The translations under genes and the position numbers were made by a program. Positions 7,253 through 15,650 of a stretch of 64,000 nucleotides of DNA are shown in pieces (position 1 is the first letter of the stretch; each line of letters begins with the position of its first letter). Where the stretch lies: contig CAVEOA010000003.1 in the NCBI GenBank assembly GCA_963617205.1, forward strand, positions 124,001 through 188,000, given 5' to 3'. The notes under the pieces were generated by a model. It did no database searches. It saw only the letters and a program-made list of their open reading frames with translations, and was not told the origin of the DNA. The stretch comes from UBA11524 sp963617205 (GTDB lineage: Bacteria; Bacillota; Clostridia; Christensenellales; Aristaeellaceae).

Positions 7253-8368
7253 ATGAAAACCTACGAAGCCACCGGGAAAACCTACGAGGAAGCCCTGCAG
7301 AGCGGCTTGGAAGCCCTGCACGCCACCATTTCCGATGTGACCATCGATGTGCTGGAGGAGGGCAGCAAGGGGCTGTTCGGGCTGTTCGGCTCTCGCCCCT
7401 ATAAGCTCCGCCTGACGCTGCGCGAGGTTGAGCAGGAGGAAGAGGAGGACGATGATCCGCTCGCCGAGCTGCTTGATTCCGTGAAGGTCGCCGAGCCCGC
7501 GCCTGTGCAGGTGAAGCCTGTTCAGGTGAAGCCCGCTCAGCCGAAACCCGCTCAGGTGAAGCCTGCTCAGGTGAAGCCTGCTCAGCCGAAGCCCGTGCAG
7601 GTGAAGCCTGCTCAGGTGAAGCCTGCCGCGATTGAGCAGAAGCCGGTTGAAAGCGCTCCTGTCGCCGAAGCGAAAGCGGACGAAGCCCAGAACGCCGCCG
7701 AAAATCCGGTAGTCGCCGCCGAAAATCAGGCGAAGCCTGCGGTTGTGCAGCGCACTGCCCGCCCGAAGAAGGAGCGTCAGCCGCGTCCCGCCAAGAACGA
7801 CAATGAGCAGAAGCCGGTCAACAAGCCCGAGCGCAAGCCCCTGCCGCCCAAGGCGCCTGCCGTGCCGCTCGAAAAGCCTGTTGTCACCTACATTCCGGAC
7901 GATCAGGTCGATCCTGACTCCCCTGCCGGACGCGCGCAGAGCTTCCTGAAGGAGCTCACGCACCTGATGGGCGTTGACGTGACCGTCGCTGTCGGCAACG
8001 ACGCGGAAGGCAACGTGTTCGTCCAGATGACCGGCGACACGCTCGGCATCCTCATCGGTCGCCGCGGCGAAACGCTCGATGCGTTGCAGTACCTGACGAG
8101 CCTGCACATCAACAAGGGGCAGGAGCATTACACGCGTGTCACGCTCGACACCGAGAACTACCGCGCCAAGCGTGAGGATACGCTCATCCGCCTCGCGAAC
8201 CGCATGGCAAACCGCGCCGTCAAGACCGGCCGCAAGGTCAGCCTTGAACCCATGAACCCCTACGAGCGCCGCATCATCCACTCCGCGCTCCAGCCCAATG
8301 AGCTGGTCGACACCCACTCCGAGGGCGAGGAACCCAAGCGCCATATCGTCATCACGCTCCGCAAATAA
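7253..8368 (+). CDS. khpB: RNA-binding protein KhpB (Jag/EloR), with long repeat linker
   Basis: Partner of KhpA in an RNA-binding complex that affects cell elongation and division in Firmicutes. Three domains are seen: Jag-N at residues 1-58 (TGKTYEEAL, GLFGLFG), a KH domain with GILIGRRGETLDALQ near residue 265, and a C-terminal R3H domain with YERRIIHSALQ. Between them is a long Pro/Lys/Ala-rich linker whose core, residues 85-126, is a tandem series of QVKPA, QPKPA and QVKPV units. The total of 371 residues is well above the 200-250 of the common form; the linker is the difference. Last gene of the rpmH block. Confidence 0.93.
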   Translation: MKTYEATGKTYEEALQSGLEALHATISDVTIDVLEEGSKGLFGLFGSRPYKLRLTLREVEQEEEEDDDPLAELLDSVKVAEPAPVQVKPVQVKPAQPKPAQVKPAQVKPAQPKPVQVKPAQVKPAAIEQKPVESAPVAEAKADEAQNAAENPVVAAENQAKPAVVQRTARPKKERQPRPAKNDNEQKPVNKPERKPLPPKAPAVPLEKPVVTYIPDDQVDPDSPAGRAQSFLKELTHLMGVDVTVAVGNDAEGNVFVQMTGDTLGILIGRRGETLDALQYLTSLHINKGQEHYTRVTLDTENYRAKREDTLIRLANRMANRAVKTGRKVSLEPMNPYERRIIHSALQPNELVDTHSEGEEPKRHIVITLRK

Positions 8369-8440
8369 AGGCAGCGGCGCACAAATGAGGCGGCACGCCG
8401 AATTGTGCGATGGCGACCAAAATAAGTGCTCCGCTACCCC

Positions 8441-8746
8441 TTGAAAAACGCCTTGTTTTATGCTAAAGTATCCATGTCGGTTTTATACCGGCGAACAATT
8501 CCATATTCAAACCATGACCGGGAAACAGTAGCGCAGGGAGCATCCCTTTCAGAGAGACGCCGGACGGTGCAAGGCGGCAGGGACAATGCGTGAATCTTCG
8601 TCCCGTGAGTTTCTCTTCGGGTGTTCCTGAAGGGGGTCGGGCAGCCTGAATGCCCATCAGGAGCGGCAGCGGCTTTGTTCGCTGCAAGACGAGTGGTACC
8701 GCGGATTCAGTCCGTCTCATCAGAAAACGATGAGGCGGGTTTTTTT
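8441..8746 (+). promoter_or_regulatory. Promoter and Phe T-box riboswitch of pheST
   Basis: TTGAAA (8441-8446) and extended -10 TGCTAAAGT (TAAAGT 8464-8469) start a leader of about 300 bases. Stem I shows the AGTA box (8527-8530), AGAGAG bulge motif (8551-8556) and GGTGCAAGGC apical region (8566-8575). TTC at 8597-8599, after GAATC, fits a phenylalanine specifier codon. The T-box core TGGTACCGCGG is at 8694-8704, followed by a terminator hairpin, CCGTCTCATC with GATGAGGCGG, and a T run (8739-8746). Uncharged tRNA-Phe would favour the antiterminator and let pheST be transcribed. Confidence 0.95.
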
Positions 8747-8777
8747 CATGTCCGTCAATGTAAGGAGGAAAACCGGA

Positions 8778-9830
8778 ATGAACGAGAAAATCGAAGCGCT
8801 GAAAACCAGCTTTGATTCGGAGCTGAAGAAGATTGCCAGCATGGTCGATCTTGAGGCGCTCCGCGTCAGCTACCTCGGGCGCAAGGGCAAGGTGACCGAT
8901 GCGCTCAAGGGCATGGGCACGATGACCGATGAGATGAAAAAGACGGTCGGACGCGAGACGAACGAGCTCAAGACTGCCATCACCGTGGCGCTTGCGGAAA
9001 AGCTGGAGTCGCTCAAGGCGCAGGAGCTTCAGCGCGAAATCGATGCGCTGCCGGAGTTTGACCTGTCCATGCCGCCGGATTTGTCCCGCGGCTCCTATCA
9101 CCCCATCACGCTGGTGCAGCGCCAGTGCGAGCAGGTGTTCAAGTCGATGGGCTTCACGGTCGAGGATTACGCCGAGGTCGTGACGGACTACGAGTGCTTC
9201 GAGTCGCTCAACATCCCCAAATTCCATCCGGCACGCGACATGCAGGATACGTACTATCTGGACAACGGGCAGCTTCTCAAGACGCAGACGTCCGCCGCGC
9301 AGAACGCCATTTACCGCCGCTACCGTGATGCGCTGGTCAACGACGGCGTGCCGATCAAGGCGATTTTCCCCGGACGCTGCTTCCGCAACGAGGCGACCGA
9401 CGCCTGCCATGAGAACACGTTCTTCCAGATGGAGGGCATCATGGTGGACAAGAACATTTCCATCGCCAACCTGATTTACTTCATGAAGACGATGCTCAGC
9501 GAGGTGTTCCGCAAGGACATCAAGGTACGCCTGCGCCCGGGCTTCTTCCCGTTCGTTGAGCCCGGCTTCGAGCTGGACATCTCCTGCCTGATCTGCGGCG
9601 GCACGGGCTGCCCGTCCTGCAAGCACTCCGGCTGGCTGGAGCTGTGCCCCTGCGGCATGATTCACCCCGAGGTGCTGAAGGCCGGCGGCATCGACCCGGA
9701 GCAGTACACGGGCTTTGCCTTCGGTCTGGGCATGACGCGTCTGGCGATGATGAAGTACGGCGTCAAGGACATTCGCGACCTGAACAGCGGCAGCCTGACG
9801 CGGCTTGGCCAGTTCACGGACGACGAGTAA
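8778..9830 (+). CDS. pheS: Phenylalanine--tRNA ligase alpha subunit
   Basis: Catalytic subunit of the alpha2beta2 class II synthetase that charges tRNA-Phe. Residues 1-85 form the N-terminal coiled-coil arm; the catalytic core has motif 1 near HPITLVQRQ, motif 2 around CFRNEATDACHENTFFQMEG and motif 3 GFAFGLGMTRLAMMKYG. A zinc-type C-X2-C pattern, CLICGGTGCPSC, lies before motif 3, as in some Clostridia. ATG 8778 is chosen over an upstream start at 8730 because AAGGAGG (8762-8768) precedes it and 8730 lies inside the terminator. 350 residues is normal. Cotranscribed with pheT. Confidence 0.96.
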   Translation: MNEKIEALKTSFDSELKKIASMVDLEALRVSYLGRKGKVTDALKGMGTMTDEMKKTVGRETNELKTAITVALAEKLESLKAQELQREIDALPEFDLSMPPDLSRGSYHPITLVQRQCEQVFKSMGFTVEDYAEVVTDYECFESLNIPKFHPARDMQDTYYLDNGQLLKTQTSAAQNAIYRRYRDALVNDGVPIKAIFPGRCFRNEATDACHENTFFQMEGIMVDKNISIANLIYFMKTMLSEVFRKDIKVRLRPGFFPFVEPGFELDISCLICGGTGCPSCKHSGWLELCPCGMIHPEVLKAGGIDPEQYTGFAFGLGMTRLAMMKYGVKDIRDLNSGSLTRLGQFTDDE

Positions 9831-9848
9831 TGCGGAGGAAATGTCAAA

Positions 9849-12209
9849 ATGCTGATTTCAATGAACTGGATTTCCGACTTCGTTGATTTGACCGGACTGG
9901 ACAAGATGGCGCTCATCCGCCAGTTCTCCCTGTCCACGGCTGAGGTCGAAAACGAGATTTTCCATAAGGGCGTGGACGTTTCCGGCGTCGTCGTTGCGCA
10001 GATTGTTTCCATCGAGAATCACCCCGATTCGCGCAAGCTGCACCTGCTCAAGGTCGATGCCGGCGACGGCCAGCTGACGGACGTCGTCTGCGGCGCGCCG
10101 AACGTGCAGCTCGGCATGAAGACGGCCTTCGCGAAGCTTGGCGCGCAGCTGGGCGACATCACCATCAGCCCGCGCGTGCTGGCTGGCTACACATCCTACG
10201 GCATGTGCTGCTCCGAGAAGGAAATCGGCATCAGCGAGAACAACGCCGGCATCATGGACATTCCGGAGGACGTTCCCTGCGGCACCGATTTGAAGGCGCT
10301 TTACCCGATTGACGACATCATCTTCGAGGTGGACAACAAGTCCCTGACGAACCGCCCCGACCTGTGGGGACATTACGGCATGGCGCGTGAATTTGCGACG
10401 CTCGCCGGACGTCCGCTCAAGGCGCTGCCCGTCGCCGACCTCGAAGCATACAGGCATCTGCCGGCAATCGACATGAAGATTGAGGACCCGCTGTGCCAGC
10501 GCTATTCCTGCCTGCGCGTGGAGAACATCAACCGCCATGTCAGCCCGGCAGCCATGCGAATCCGCCTGAACTACTGCGGCATGCGCGACATCAACTTCCT
10601 CGCCGACCTGACGAACTACCTGATGCTCGAGATGGGTCAGCCGATGCACGCCTTCGACAGCCGCAAGGTTGAGAAAATCCGCATCCGCCGCTTCCCCGAG
10701 ACGTTCACGTTCCAGACGCTGGACAAGGTCGAGCGCACGATTGACCCGAACACGCTGATGATCTGCAACGACGACAAGCCGGTCGCCATCGCGGGCATCA
10801 TGGGCGGTCTCGACAGCGAAATCGTCGATGACACGACGAGCCTGACGCTGGAATCCGCCACGTTTGACGCGGCATCCGTCCGCAAGAGCTCTGTCCGCCT
10901 CGCGCACCGCACCGATGCATCCGCGCGCTACGAGAAGAGCCTCGACCCGGAAATGACCGTGACCGCCATCGCACGCTTCGTGAAGCTCCTGCAGGATTAC
11001 GACCCCGAAATGCGCGTCACCTCCAGCCTGACGGATGAATACGCATTCCACTATCCGCAGGTGAAGCTGACCTTCGACAAGGCGTTTGTCGACCGCTACA
11101 CCGGCATCGAAATCAGCGGCGACGAAATCATGCATACGCTGACGTCCCTCGGCTTCCAGATGACGCGTGACGGCGACAGCTTCACGGCGGACGTTCCCTC
11201 CTGGCGTGCAACGAAGGACGTCACCATCAAGGCGGACATCATCGAGGAAATCACGCGCATCTACGGCTATGACAATTTCGATATCCATACCGCCGAATCG
11301 CCCCTGTACCCCGTGCGCATGTCCACCGAAAAGACGGTTGAGGACAACCTGAAGGACCTGCTCGTCAAGCGGTATTCGCTGCATGAGGTGCACTCCTACA
11401 TCTGGCAGTACGCCGATGAATACAAGAAGCTCGGCATGCCGGTCGAGGACAACGTGAAGCTGCTGAACGCGTCGAACCCCAACATCGAGACGCTGCGCCG
11501 CTCCATGATTCCCACGCAACTGTGTCAGGCGAAGGTCAACACGGGCTACGCGCCGTCCTTCGGCATCTTTGAAATCGGGCGCACGGTGGATGGCGTCGAT
11601 GAAAACGGACTCGCGAAGGAGCACAAGAAGCTCTGCATCACCCTGTTCAGCAAGACGGAGGACGTGCAGACGCTGTACTTCCGCCTGCGCGACATGCTCT
11701 GCGTGGCGGCGGATGACATCTTCCACAAGCCGCTGACGTTCGCCGCGATGACCGCGACCCACGCCTATGAGCATCCCAAGAACCTGAACGCCGTGATACT
11801 GGATGGTCAGACGCTGGGCGAAATCGGCGTCGTGCATCCCACGGTCGGCAAGAACATCGACAAGAAGGCGTCCATCGTCTTTGCGGAGATTGACGTGAAG
11901 CAGCTGGCGGAAATCGTGCCCGCGCCGATTGTCTACAGCGAACCGTCCCGTTTCCCCGGCATGGAGCAGGATTTGACGTTCGTCGCGGAGAAGTGCCAGC
12001 CGATTCTCGATGCCGTCAGCGCGGAGCATTCGCCGCTGATTCGCAAGCTGACCGTGCTGGGCACCTACACGGACATCGCCGGCAAGACGATTACCATTCG
12101 CCTGTCCTTCTCGCATCCGGAGCGCACGCTCCAGCGCGAGGAGGTGCAGAATGTCGTCGACAGCATTGTCGCACGGCTGGAGGCACAGGGAATCAGCCTG
12201 AAGAAGTAA
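9849..12209 (+). CDS. pheT: Phenylalanine--tRNA ligase beta subunit
   Basis: 786 residues with the full bacterial domain order: N-terminal MLISMNWISDFVDL, an EMAP/OB tRNA-binding domain from about residue 40 (HPDSRKLHLLKVDAGDG), the B3/B4 editing domain that hydrolyses Tyr-tRNA-Phe, the B5 domain with a class II-like core (IIEEITRIYGYDNF), and the C-terminal anticodon-binding FDX-ACB domain (RFPGMEQDLTFV). GGAGGAAATG precedes the ATG. It ends in its own terminator and depends on the pheS T-box leader. Confidence 0.96.
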   Translation: MLISMNWISDFVDLTGLDKMALIRQFSLSTAEVENEIFHKGVDVSGVVVAQIVSIENHPDSRKLHLLKVDAGDGQLTDVVCGAPNVQLGMKTAFAKLGAQLGDITISPRVLAGYTSYGMCCSEKEIGISENNAGIMDIPEDVPCGTDLKALYPIDDIIFEVDNKSLTNRPDLWGHYGMAREFATLAGRPLKALPVADLEAYRHLPAIDMKIEDPLCQRYSCLRVENINRHVSPAAMRIRLNYCGMRDINFLADLTNYLMLEMGQPMHAFDSRKVEKIRIRRFPETFTFQTLDKVERTIDPNTLMICNDDKPVAIAGIMGGLDSEIVDDTTSLTLESATFDAASVRKSSVRLAHRTDASARYEKSLDPEMTVTAIARFVKLLQDYDPEMRVTSSLTDEYAFHYPQVKLTFDKAFVDRYTGIEISGDEIMHTLTSLGFQMTRDGDSFTADVPSWRATKDVTIKADIIEEITRIYGYDNFDIHTAESPLYPVRMSTEKTVEDNLKDLLVKRYSLHEVHSYIWQYADEYKKLGMPVEDNVKLLNASNPNIETLRRSMIPTQLCQAKVNTGYAPSFGIFEIGRTVDGVDENGLAKEHKKLCITLFSKTEDVQTLYFRLRDMLCVAADDIFHKPLTFAAMTATHAYEHPKNLNAVILDGQTLGEIGVVHPTVGKNIDKKASIVFAEIDVKQLAEIVPAPIVYSEPSRFPGMEQDLTFVAEKCQPILDAVSAEHSPLIRKLTVLGTYTDIAGKTITIRLSFSHPERTLQREEVQNVVDSIVARLEAQGISLKK

Positions 12210-12214
12210 ACAGC

Positions 12215-12253
12215 AAGGGAACAGCATCAGCATGGTGCTGTTCCCTTTTTTTT
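12215..12253 (+). terminator. Intrinsic terminator after pheT
   Basis: AAGGGAACAGCA (12215-12226) pairs perfectly with TGCTGTTCCCTT, loop of nine bases, then a long T run. Confidence 0.95.
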
Positions 12254-12255
12254 GC

Positions 12256-12906
12256 GTCCTTCGGGTGCGGACTTCTTCCGTTTCTTGCTTGACCCCTTCG
12301 GCGGCATACTTGATTTCGCTTCACTCGTTGGTTTTTTCCCTGCTTCAAGGGGGCTTTCCGCTCGCGGACTTCGTCCGTTTTCTTGCTTGACCCCTTCGGA
12401 TTCGGTAGCTTGCTTGGCTTTACTTCCATAGTTGGGGTTTTCCCTGCTTCAAGGGGGCTTTCCGCTCGCCCCCTTAAACCCCTTCGGATTCGGTAGCTTG
12501 CTTGATTTCATTTCCATAGTTGGATTTGCCCACACTATTCAAGGGGGCTTTCCGCTCGCCCCCTTAAACCCCTTCGGATTCGGTAGCTTGCTTGATTTCA
12601 TTTCCATAGTTGGATTTGCCCACACTATTCAAGGGGGCTTTCCGCTCGCCCCCTTAAACCCCTTCGGATTCGGTAGCTTGCTTGATTTCATTTCCATAGT
12701 TGGATTTGCCCACACTATTCAAGGGGGCTTTCCGCTCGCCCCCTTAAACCCCTTCGGATTCGGTAGCTTGCTTGATTTCATTTCCATCGTTGGTTTTTTT
12801 CCCTGCTTTAAGGGGGCTTTCCGCTCGCGGACTTCGTCCGTTTCTTCCTTGACCCCTTCGGATTCGGTAGCTTGCTTGATTTCACTTCCATCGTTGGGGC
12901 TTTCCC
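12256..12906. repeat. Tandem repeat array with three exact 90-bp units
   Basis: The array fills most of the 837-base gap between pheT and the sigma gene. Bases 12451-12540, 12541-12630 and 12631-12720 are identical; the next unit is identical for about 66 bases and then diverges, and degenerate units flank both sides (stem starts at 12347, 12451, 12541, 12631, 12721, 12810). Every core unit holds AAGGGGGC paired with GCCCCCTT around a nine-base loop, then CCCCTTCGG. Outer units also carry CGGAC-TTC-GTCCG. An open frame runs through it only because 90 is a multiple of three. Confidence 0.95.
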
Positions 12907-12970
12907 CTGCCCCAGCCAGTTTGTCCGCTCATTGCTGAACTGCGGATTGACCCTTTATTTTTCCAAGTGA

Positions 12971-12999
12971 TGGACAATTAACAATGAGAATGGTAATAT
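12971..12999 (+). promoter_or_regulatory. Promoter of the sigma/anti-sigma genes
   Basis: TGGACA (12971-12976), 17 bases, TAATAT (12994-12999). It resembles a housekeeping promoter, so the first expression of the cassette need not depend on its own sigma factor. Confidence 0.6.
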
Positions 13000-13046
13000 T
13001 AAGAGGACGTGATTTTCCAGTCTGACTGCAACAGGAGGACAAACAG

Positions 13047-13619
13047 GTGATGTCAAGCATTCCACTTATGATCATGCTCATCGGAAATGACGATGACCGT
13101 GCGCTGGTGACGGAAGTTTATCTGAAATACAGGAAGCTGATGTTCGCGATTTCCATGAAGATTGTGCGAGATCCGCACGTCGCCGAAGACATGGTCATGG
13201 CGGCGCTTGCGGAGATGATCGACAAAATTGAAATTTTGCGAGAAATTTCGTGTTTCAGAATGAGGTCCTATGTCGCTACTATAATACGGAACGATTCCAT
13301 TGACTATGTTCGCAAACGGAATCGTCAGCACAAGCATGCGTTTCTGCCGACGGACGAGACGTTTTTTGACACCGTTGCGTCCGAAAGTGAGGCGGATGAC
13401 GCTATCCTGCAAAACGTCGAAATGGACGTTCTGCGGAAGGCACTGTCTCGGCTGTCGGAAAACGAGCGTCTGCTGCTCACGATGAAGTATGTAGACGAAA
13501 GCTCCGACAAAGAGATTGCGGCGATTCTCCATATCGGGCAGGACAGTGTGCGCGTGTATCTGAGCAGAGCGCGAAAGCATCTGCTGGAATTATTCAAGGA
13601 GGTGGAGGAAAATGGCTAA
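13047..13619 (+). CDS. ECF-like RNA polymerase sigma factor
   Basis: About 190 residues with two sigma-70 domains. Region 2 spans residues about 20-95 (VYLKYRKLMFAISMKIV, then DPHVAEDMVM, then SYVATIIRNDSIDYVRKRNR, the -10 recognition helix). Region 4 covers residues 130-185 (LSRLSENERLLLTMKYVDE, helix-turn-helix DKEIAAILHIGQDSVRVYLS), which reads the -35 box. AGGAGG (13033-13038) lies eight bases before GTG 13047 and 11 before ATG 13050; either could start. It overlaps the next gene by eight bases, the usual sigma/anti-sigma coupling. Base composition is less GC-rich than in the neighbours. Confidence 0.85.
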   Translation: MMSSIPLMIMLIGNDDDRALVTEVYLKYRKLMFAISMKIVRDPHVAEDMVMAALAEMIDKIEILREISCFRMRSYVATIIRNDSIDYVRKRNRQHKHAFLPTDETFFDTVASESEADDAILQNVEMDVLRKALSRLSENERLLLTMKYVDESSDKEIAAILHIGQDSVRVYLSRARKHLLELFKEVEENG

Positions 13620-14355
13620 TTCCAATCGTGTTCCAAAGGGGCTGGACGAGCTTCGCGGCGACTTGTCCGCGCTGAAGCTGAAAATCGCGCTGCTGGAAAA
13701 GCAGGAAGCGGAGCTGGAGCGCATCACGAATGAAAGTGAGTCAGACGACCACCTGCAAACGCTTGCGCAAAGCAGCGAACAGAAAATGCTGCGCTTCATC
13801 GACCGCCGCACCAGAACGGGGCAGATAAAGCACTTTGTTGTCAACACTTTCCCGCAGGTTGTCAAAACGGCCGCCTGTCTGCTGCTCGTCTGCTATATTG
13901 GGCTGACGGTTGCTGTCGCCACGGATTCAACGCTGCGGGTTCGGATTATGAACTTCATCATGAACACGGAAGAGCGCTATACGTCTTACGGCTTTGAAGA
14001 TTCCGGCGAAAGCATGAACGTCCCTGCCGACTGGGAAGGGTACTATTACCCCGCGTATATTCCTGACGGCATGGTGCTGACCGGTAGTTTAATCCCCGGA
14101 AACGTGTACTATACGCACCCCGACGGCCGAGAGTTATGGTTTGATGACATGGGTACCGGTACAGGCGGAACACTGGACACTGAAAATGCCACAATTGACT
14201 ATATCACAATCAATGGGCACATCGCGATGATCAGTGAGAAAAGCGGCAGAATAGCTATTATATGGAACATTGATAGTCGTATCCTTATAATTGACTACAC
14301 CGGAACGAGAGAGGAAGCGATAAGAATAGCCGAAAGCGTGCGAATGATTAAATAA
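13612..14355 (+). CDS. Membrane anti-sigma-like protein, DUF4367-type outer domain
   Basis: 247 residues in three parts: a charged, probably coiled-coil cytosolic segment (residues 10-75, LRGDLSALKLKIALLEKQEA), one membrane helix near residues 84-104 (VVKTAACLLLVCYIGLTVAVA), and an outer domain with WEGYYYPAYIPDGM and IDYTGTREEAIRIAESV, the pattern of DUF4367. DUF4367 proteins next to ECF sigma genes act as sigma anchors or sensors. No zinc-finger HxxxCxxC is seen, so sigma binding would rest on the coiled coil. It overlaps the sigma gene. Confidence 0.8.
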   Translation: MANSNRVPKGLDELRGDLSALKLKIALLEKQEAELERITNESESDDHLQTLAQSSEQKMLRFIDRRTRTGQIKHFVVNTFPQVVKTAACLLLVCYIGLTVAVATDSTLRVRIMNFIMNTEERYTSYGFEDSGESMNVPADWEGYYYPAYIPDGMVLTGSLIPGNVYYTHPDGRELWFDDMGTGTGGTLDTENATIDYITINGHIAMISEKSGRIAIIWNIDSRILIIDYTGTREEAIRIAESVRMIK

Positions 14356-14488
14356 TTAAATTCGTCGTTTCACTCCAGTTCAAAAAATTTTTGCAAAAAA
14401 ATTTGATTTTGCTGTTTCACTTTCGCCGGACGCATCGCCATATGGAGTGAAGGGGTCACAAAGACGCCAAGATGAGGAGGTTTTTTTC

Positions 14489-14914
14489 ATGCGCAGGTCG
14501 ATTTCAAAGTTGCTCATTTTCTGTCTTCTATCCGTCGTCATTGCGGCATGGTGTTCAGCGGGACATGCAAGCTCGGAAGATAATTCCGTTCAGCCCTTGT
14601 ACAATCTCGCTTGGGCAACCAACGCAACGCTTTCAATCTCAGAAGACGGCACTGCACGATGCTGTGGATACATCAAATCAATGAACACGACGGATAGCAT
14701 CAGCACCACCCTGACGCTATATCGGAAAGTTGGCAATTCGTGGTTTTTCGTTAGAAGTTGGTCAGCAAGTGATCAGCTCTATCTTTTCTCCATCTGCGAA
14801 ACCCATAATGTTCCATCGGGTACTTACAAGGTTCAACTGAGCGGAACCATTGTCGCCGCAGATGGAACAACAGAAACATTTTCCACTTGGTCTACTGAAG
14901 CGACGTATAATTAA
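14489..14914 (+). CDS. Small secreted beta-sandwich-like protein
   Basis: 141 residues: signal peptide at 1-27 (SKLLIFCLLSVVIAAWCSAGHA), then about 110 residues rich in Ser, Thr and aromatic residues with alternating patterns (ATLSISEDGTARCCGYI, TLTLYRKVGNSWFFVRSW, GTYKVQLSGTIVA) that suggest an Ig-like beta sandwich. I do not recognise a named family with certainty; similar small secreted domains recur in Firmicutes. A CC pair at mature residues could form a disulfide. GAGGAGG (14474-14480) sets ATG 14489. The 133-base gap before it holds two GTTTCACT copies (14368 and 14413). Likely a target of the adjacent sigma factor; a bacteriocin or surface function is possible but unproven. Confidence 0.6.
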   Translation: MRRSISKLLIFCLLSVVIAAWCSAGHASSEDNSVQPLYNLAWATNATLSISEDGTARCCGYIKSMNTTDSISTTLTLYRKVGNSWFFVRSWSASDQLYLFSICETHNVPSGTYKVQLSGTIVAADGTTETFSTWSTEATYN

Positions 14915-15044
14915 GCTGCTCGCATTACGTCGATTCCAAGCTTCATTTTGTAAGCTGGTGTCCGAGCAGGACGATGCTTACTCCCCCTACGCTTTCCAAA
15001 TAGCTCAGGTGAATCTGGAAAGCGTATCCATAAACCATTGCGTT

Positions 15045-15208
15045 AGGAGGTGATTGGCAAAATGCGCAGGAAGAAAACAAAGTCCTTGCTATAACGTGAG
15101 CCACATCGTGGCTGCTATCCCGTCAAGATAGATATAGCAAGGACGCCCCTATTATATTCCCAACTTGCTGCTTTGTCTACTCAAATGAACGTGAAAGGAG
15201 ACATCTCC
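15045..15208 (+). promoter_or_regulatory. Leader peptide and three-way-junction RNA before the second secreted gene
   Basis: AGGAGG (15045-15050) serves a ten-codon frame at 15062-15094, MRRKKTKSLL. Its last codons and stop lie in the left arm of a perfect 12-bp stem (15082-15093 with 15133-15144). Inside are two hairpins: AGCCAC/GTGGCT (15099-15113) and CTATC/GATAG (15115-15131). Downstream, the Shine-Dalgarno of the next gene is in a small hairpin, GGAG (15197-15200) with CTCC (15205-15208). This resembles a translation-coupled attenuator. A further 11-bp inverted repeat lies at 14988-15026. Confidence 0.6.
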
Positions 15209-15589
15209 ATGAAAAAAGGTACTTGTTTCTTTGCCGCAATGCTCATCGTCCTGCTGTGCGTTTCTGCGGTTTCTGTTGCTTTCGCCTGTAATGGATACAG
15301 CAACCGCGTTTATTGGGCAAATGAGTCCAAGGTGTACGGGCGCATTGATGCTTGCAGCTGTACGCCAAGAGATAACTATCTGTATGTTTCTACAAAAGCA
15401 GAATATGAAACCTCTGACGGCGCACTCGTATGGACATACTGGACGGAATCCTACGGCAATAATGTTTCGTATAAGTCTTCTACCACCAGCCCTGCCGGTC
15501 CCGTGAATCAGGGCATTGTGCACTTCCGTCACAAATGCGTGCCCGGCAATTCTGCTTATACATACTATAATTTGTCTGTTTCACCGTAA
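15209..15589 (+). CDS. Second small secreted protein, bacteriocin-like in context
   Basis: 126 residues. Signal peptide about 1-26 (FFAAMLIVLLCVSAVSVAFA), then a mature chain of 100 residues starting with CNGYSNRVYW, rich in Tyr, Ser and Thr, with a DACSC pair, TYWTESYGNNVSY, a SPAGP segment and a C-terminal SAYTYYNLSV. AAAGGAG (15194-15200) sets ATG 15209. The aromatic, Gly/Ser-rich C-terminus followed by a two-permease ABC exporter gene set recalls lactococcin 972-type loci, but similarity is at the level of gene order and composition, not a firm motif match. Function unknown. Confidence 0.6.
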   Translation: MKKGTCFFAAMLIVLLCVSAVSVAFACNGYSNRVYWANESKVYGRIDACSCTPRDNYLYVSTKAEYETSDGALVWTYWTESYGNNVSYKSSTTSPAGPVNQGIVHFRHKCVPGNSAYTYYNLSVSP

Positions 15590-15602
15590 TCCCTCATAAA
15601 AA

Positions 15603-15638
15603 ATCAGGGGGGAGCAGGTAACGCTGCTCACCCCTTTG
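15603..15638 (+). terminator. Attenuator-like hairpin before the permease genes
   Basis: GGGGGGAGCAG and CTGCTCACCCC pair over 11 bp with one mismatch, followed by TTT. It lies just after the second secreted gene and just before the RBS of the permease, so it may lower transporter levels relative to the peptide. Confidence 0.5.
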
Positions 15639-15650
15639 AGGAGTGATTTC

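Noticed and set aside
9858..12233. 791-residue frame opposite pheT
   Set aside because: Shadow of pheT in a GC-rich genome; no RBS or family motif, and pheT is certain.
12340..12900. CRISPR-like array
   Set aside because: Units are identical over their whole length, without variable spacers, and no cas genes are present.
12432..12938. 168-residue open frame with GGFPLAPLNPFGFGS repeats
   Set aside because: It is the translation of the 90-bp tandem array; the frame is open because the unit is a multiple of three, there is no RBS, and the same words arise from the dispersed repeats elsewhere.
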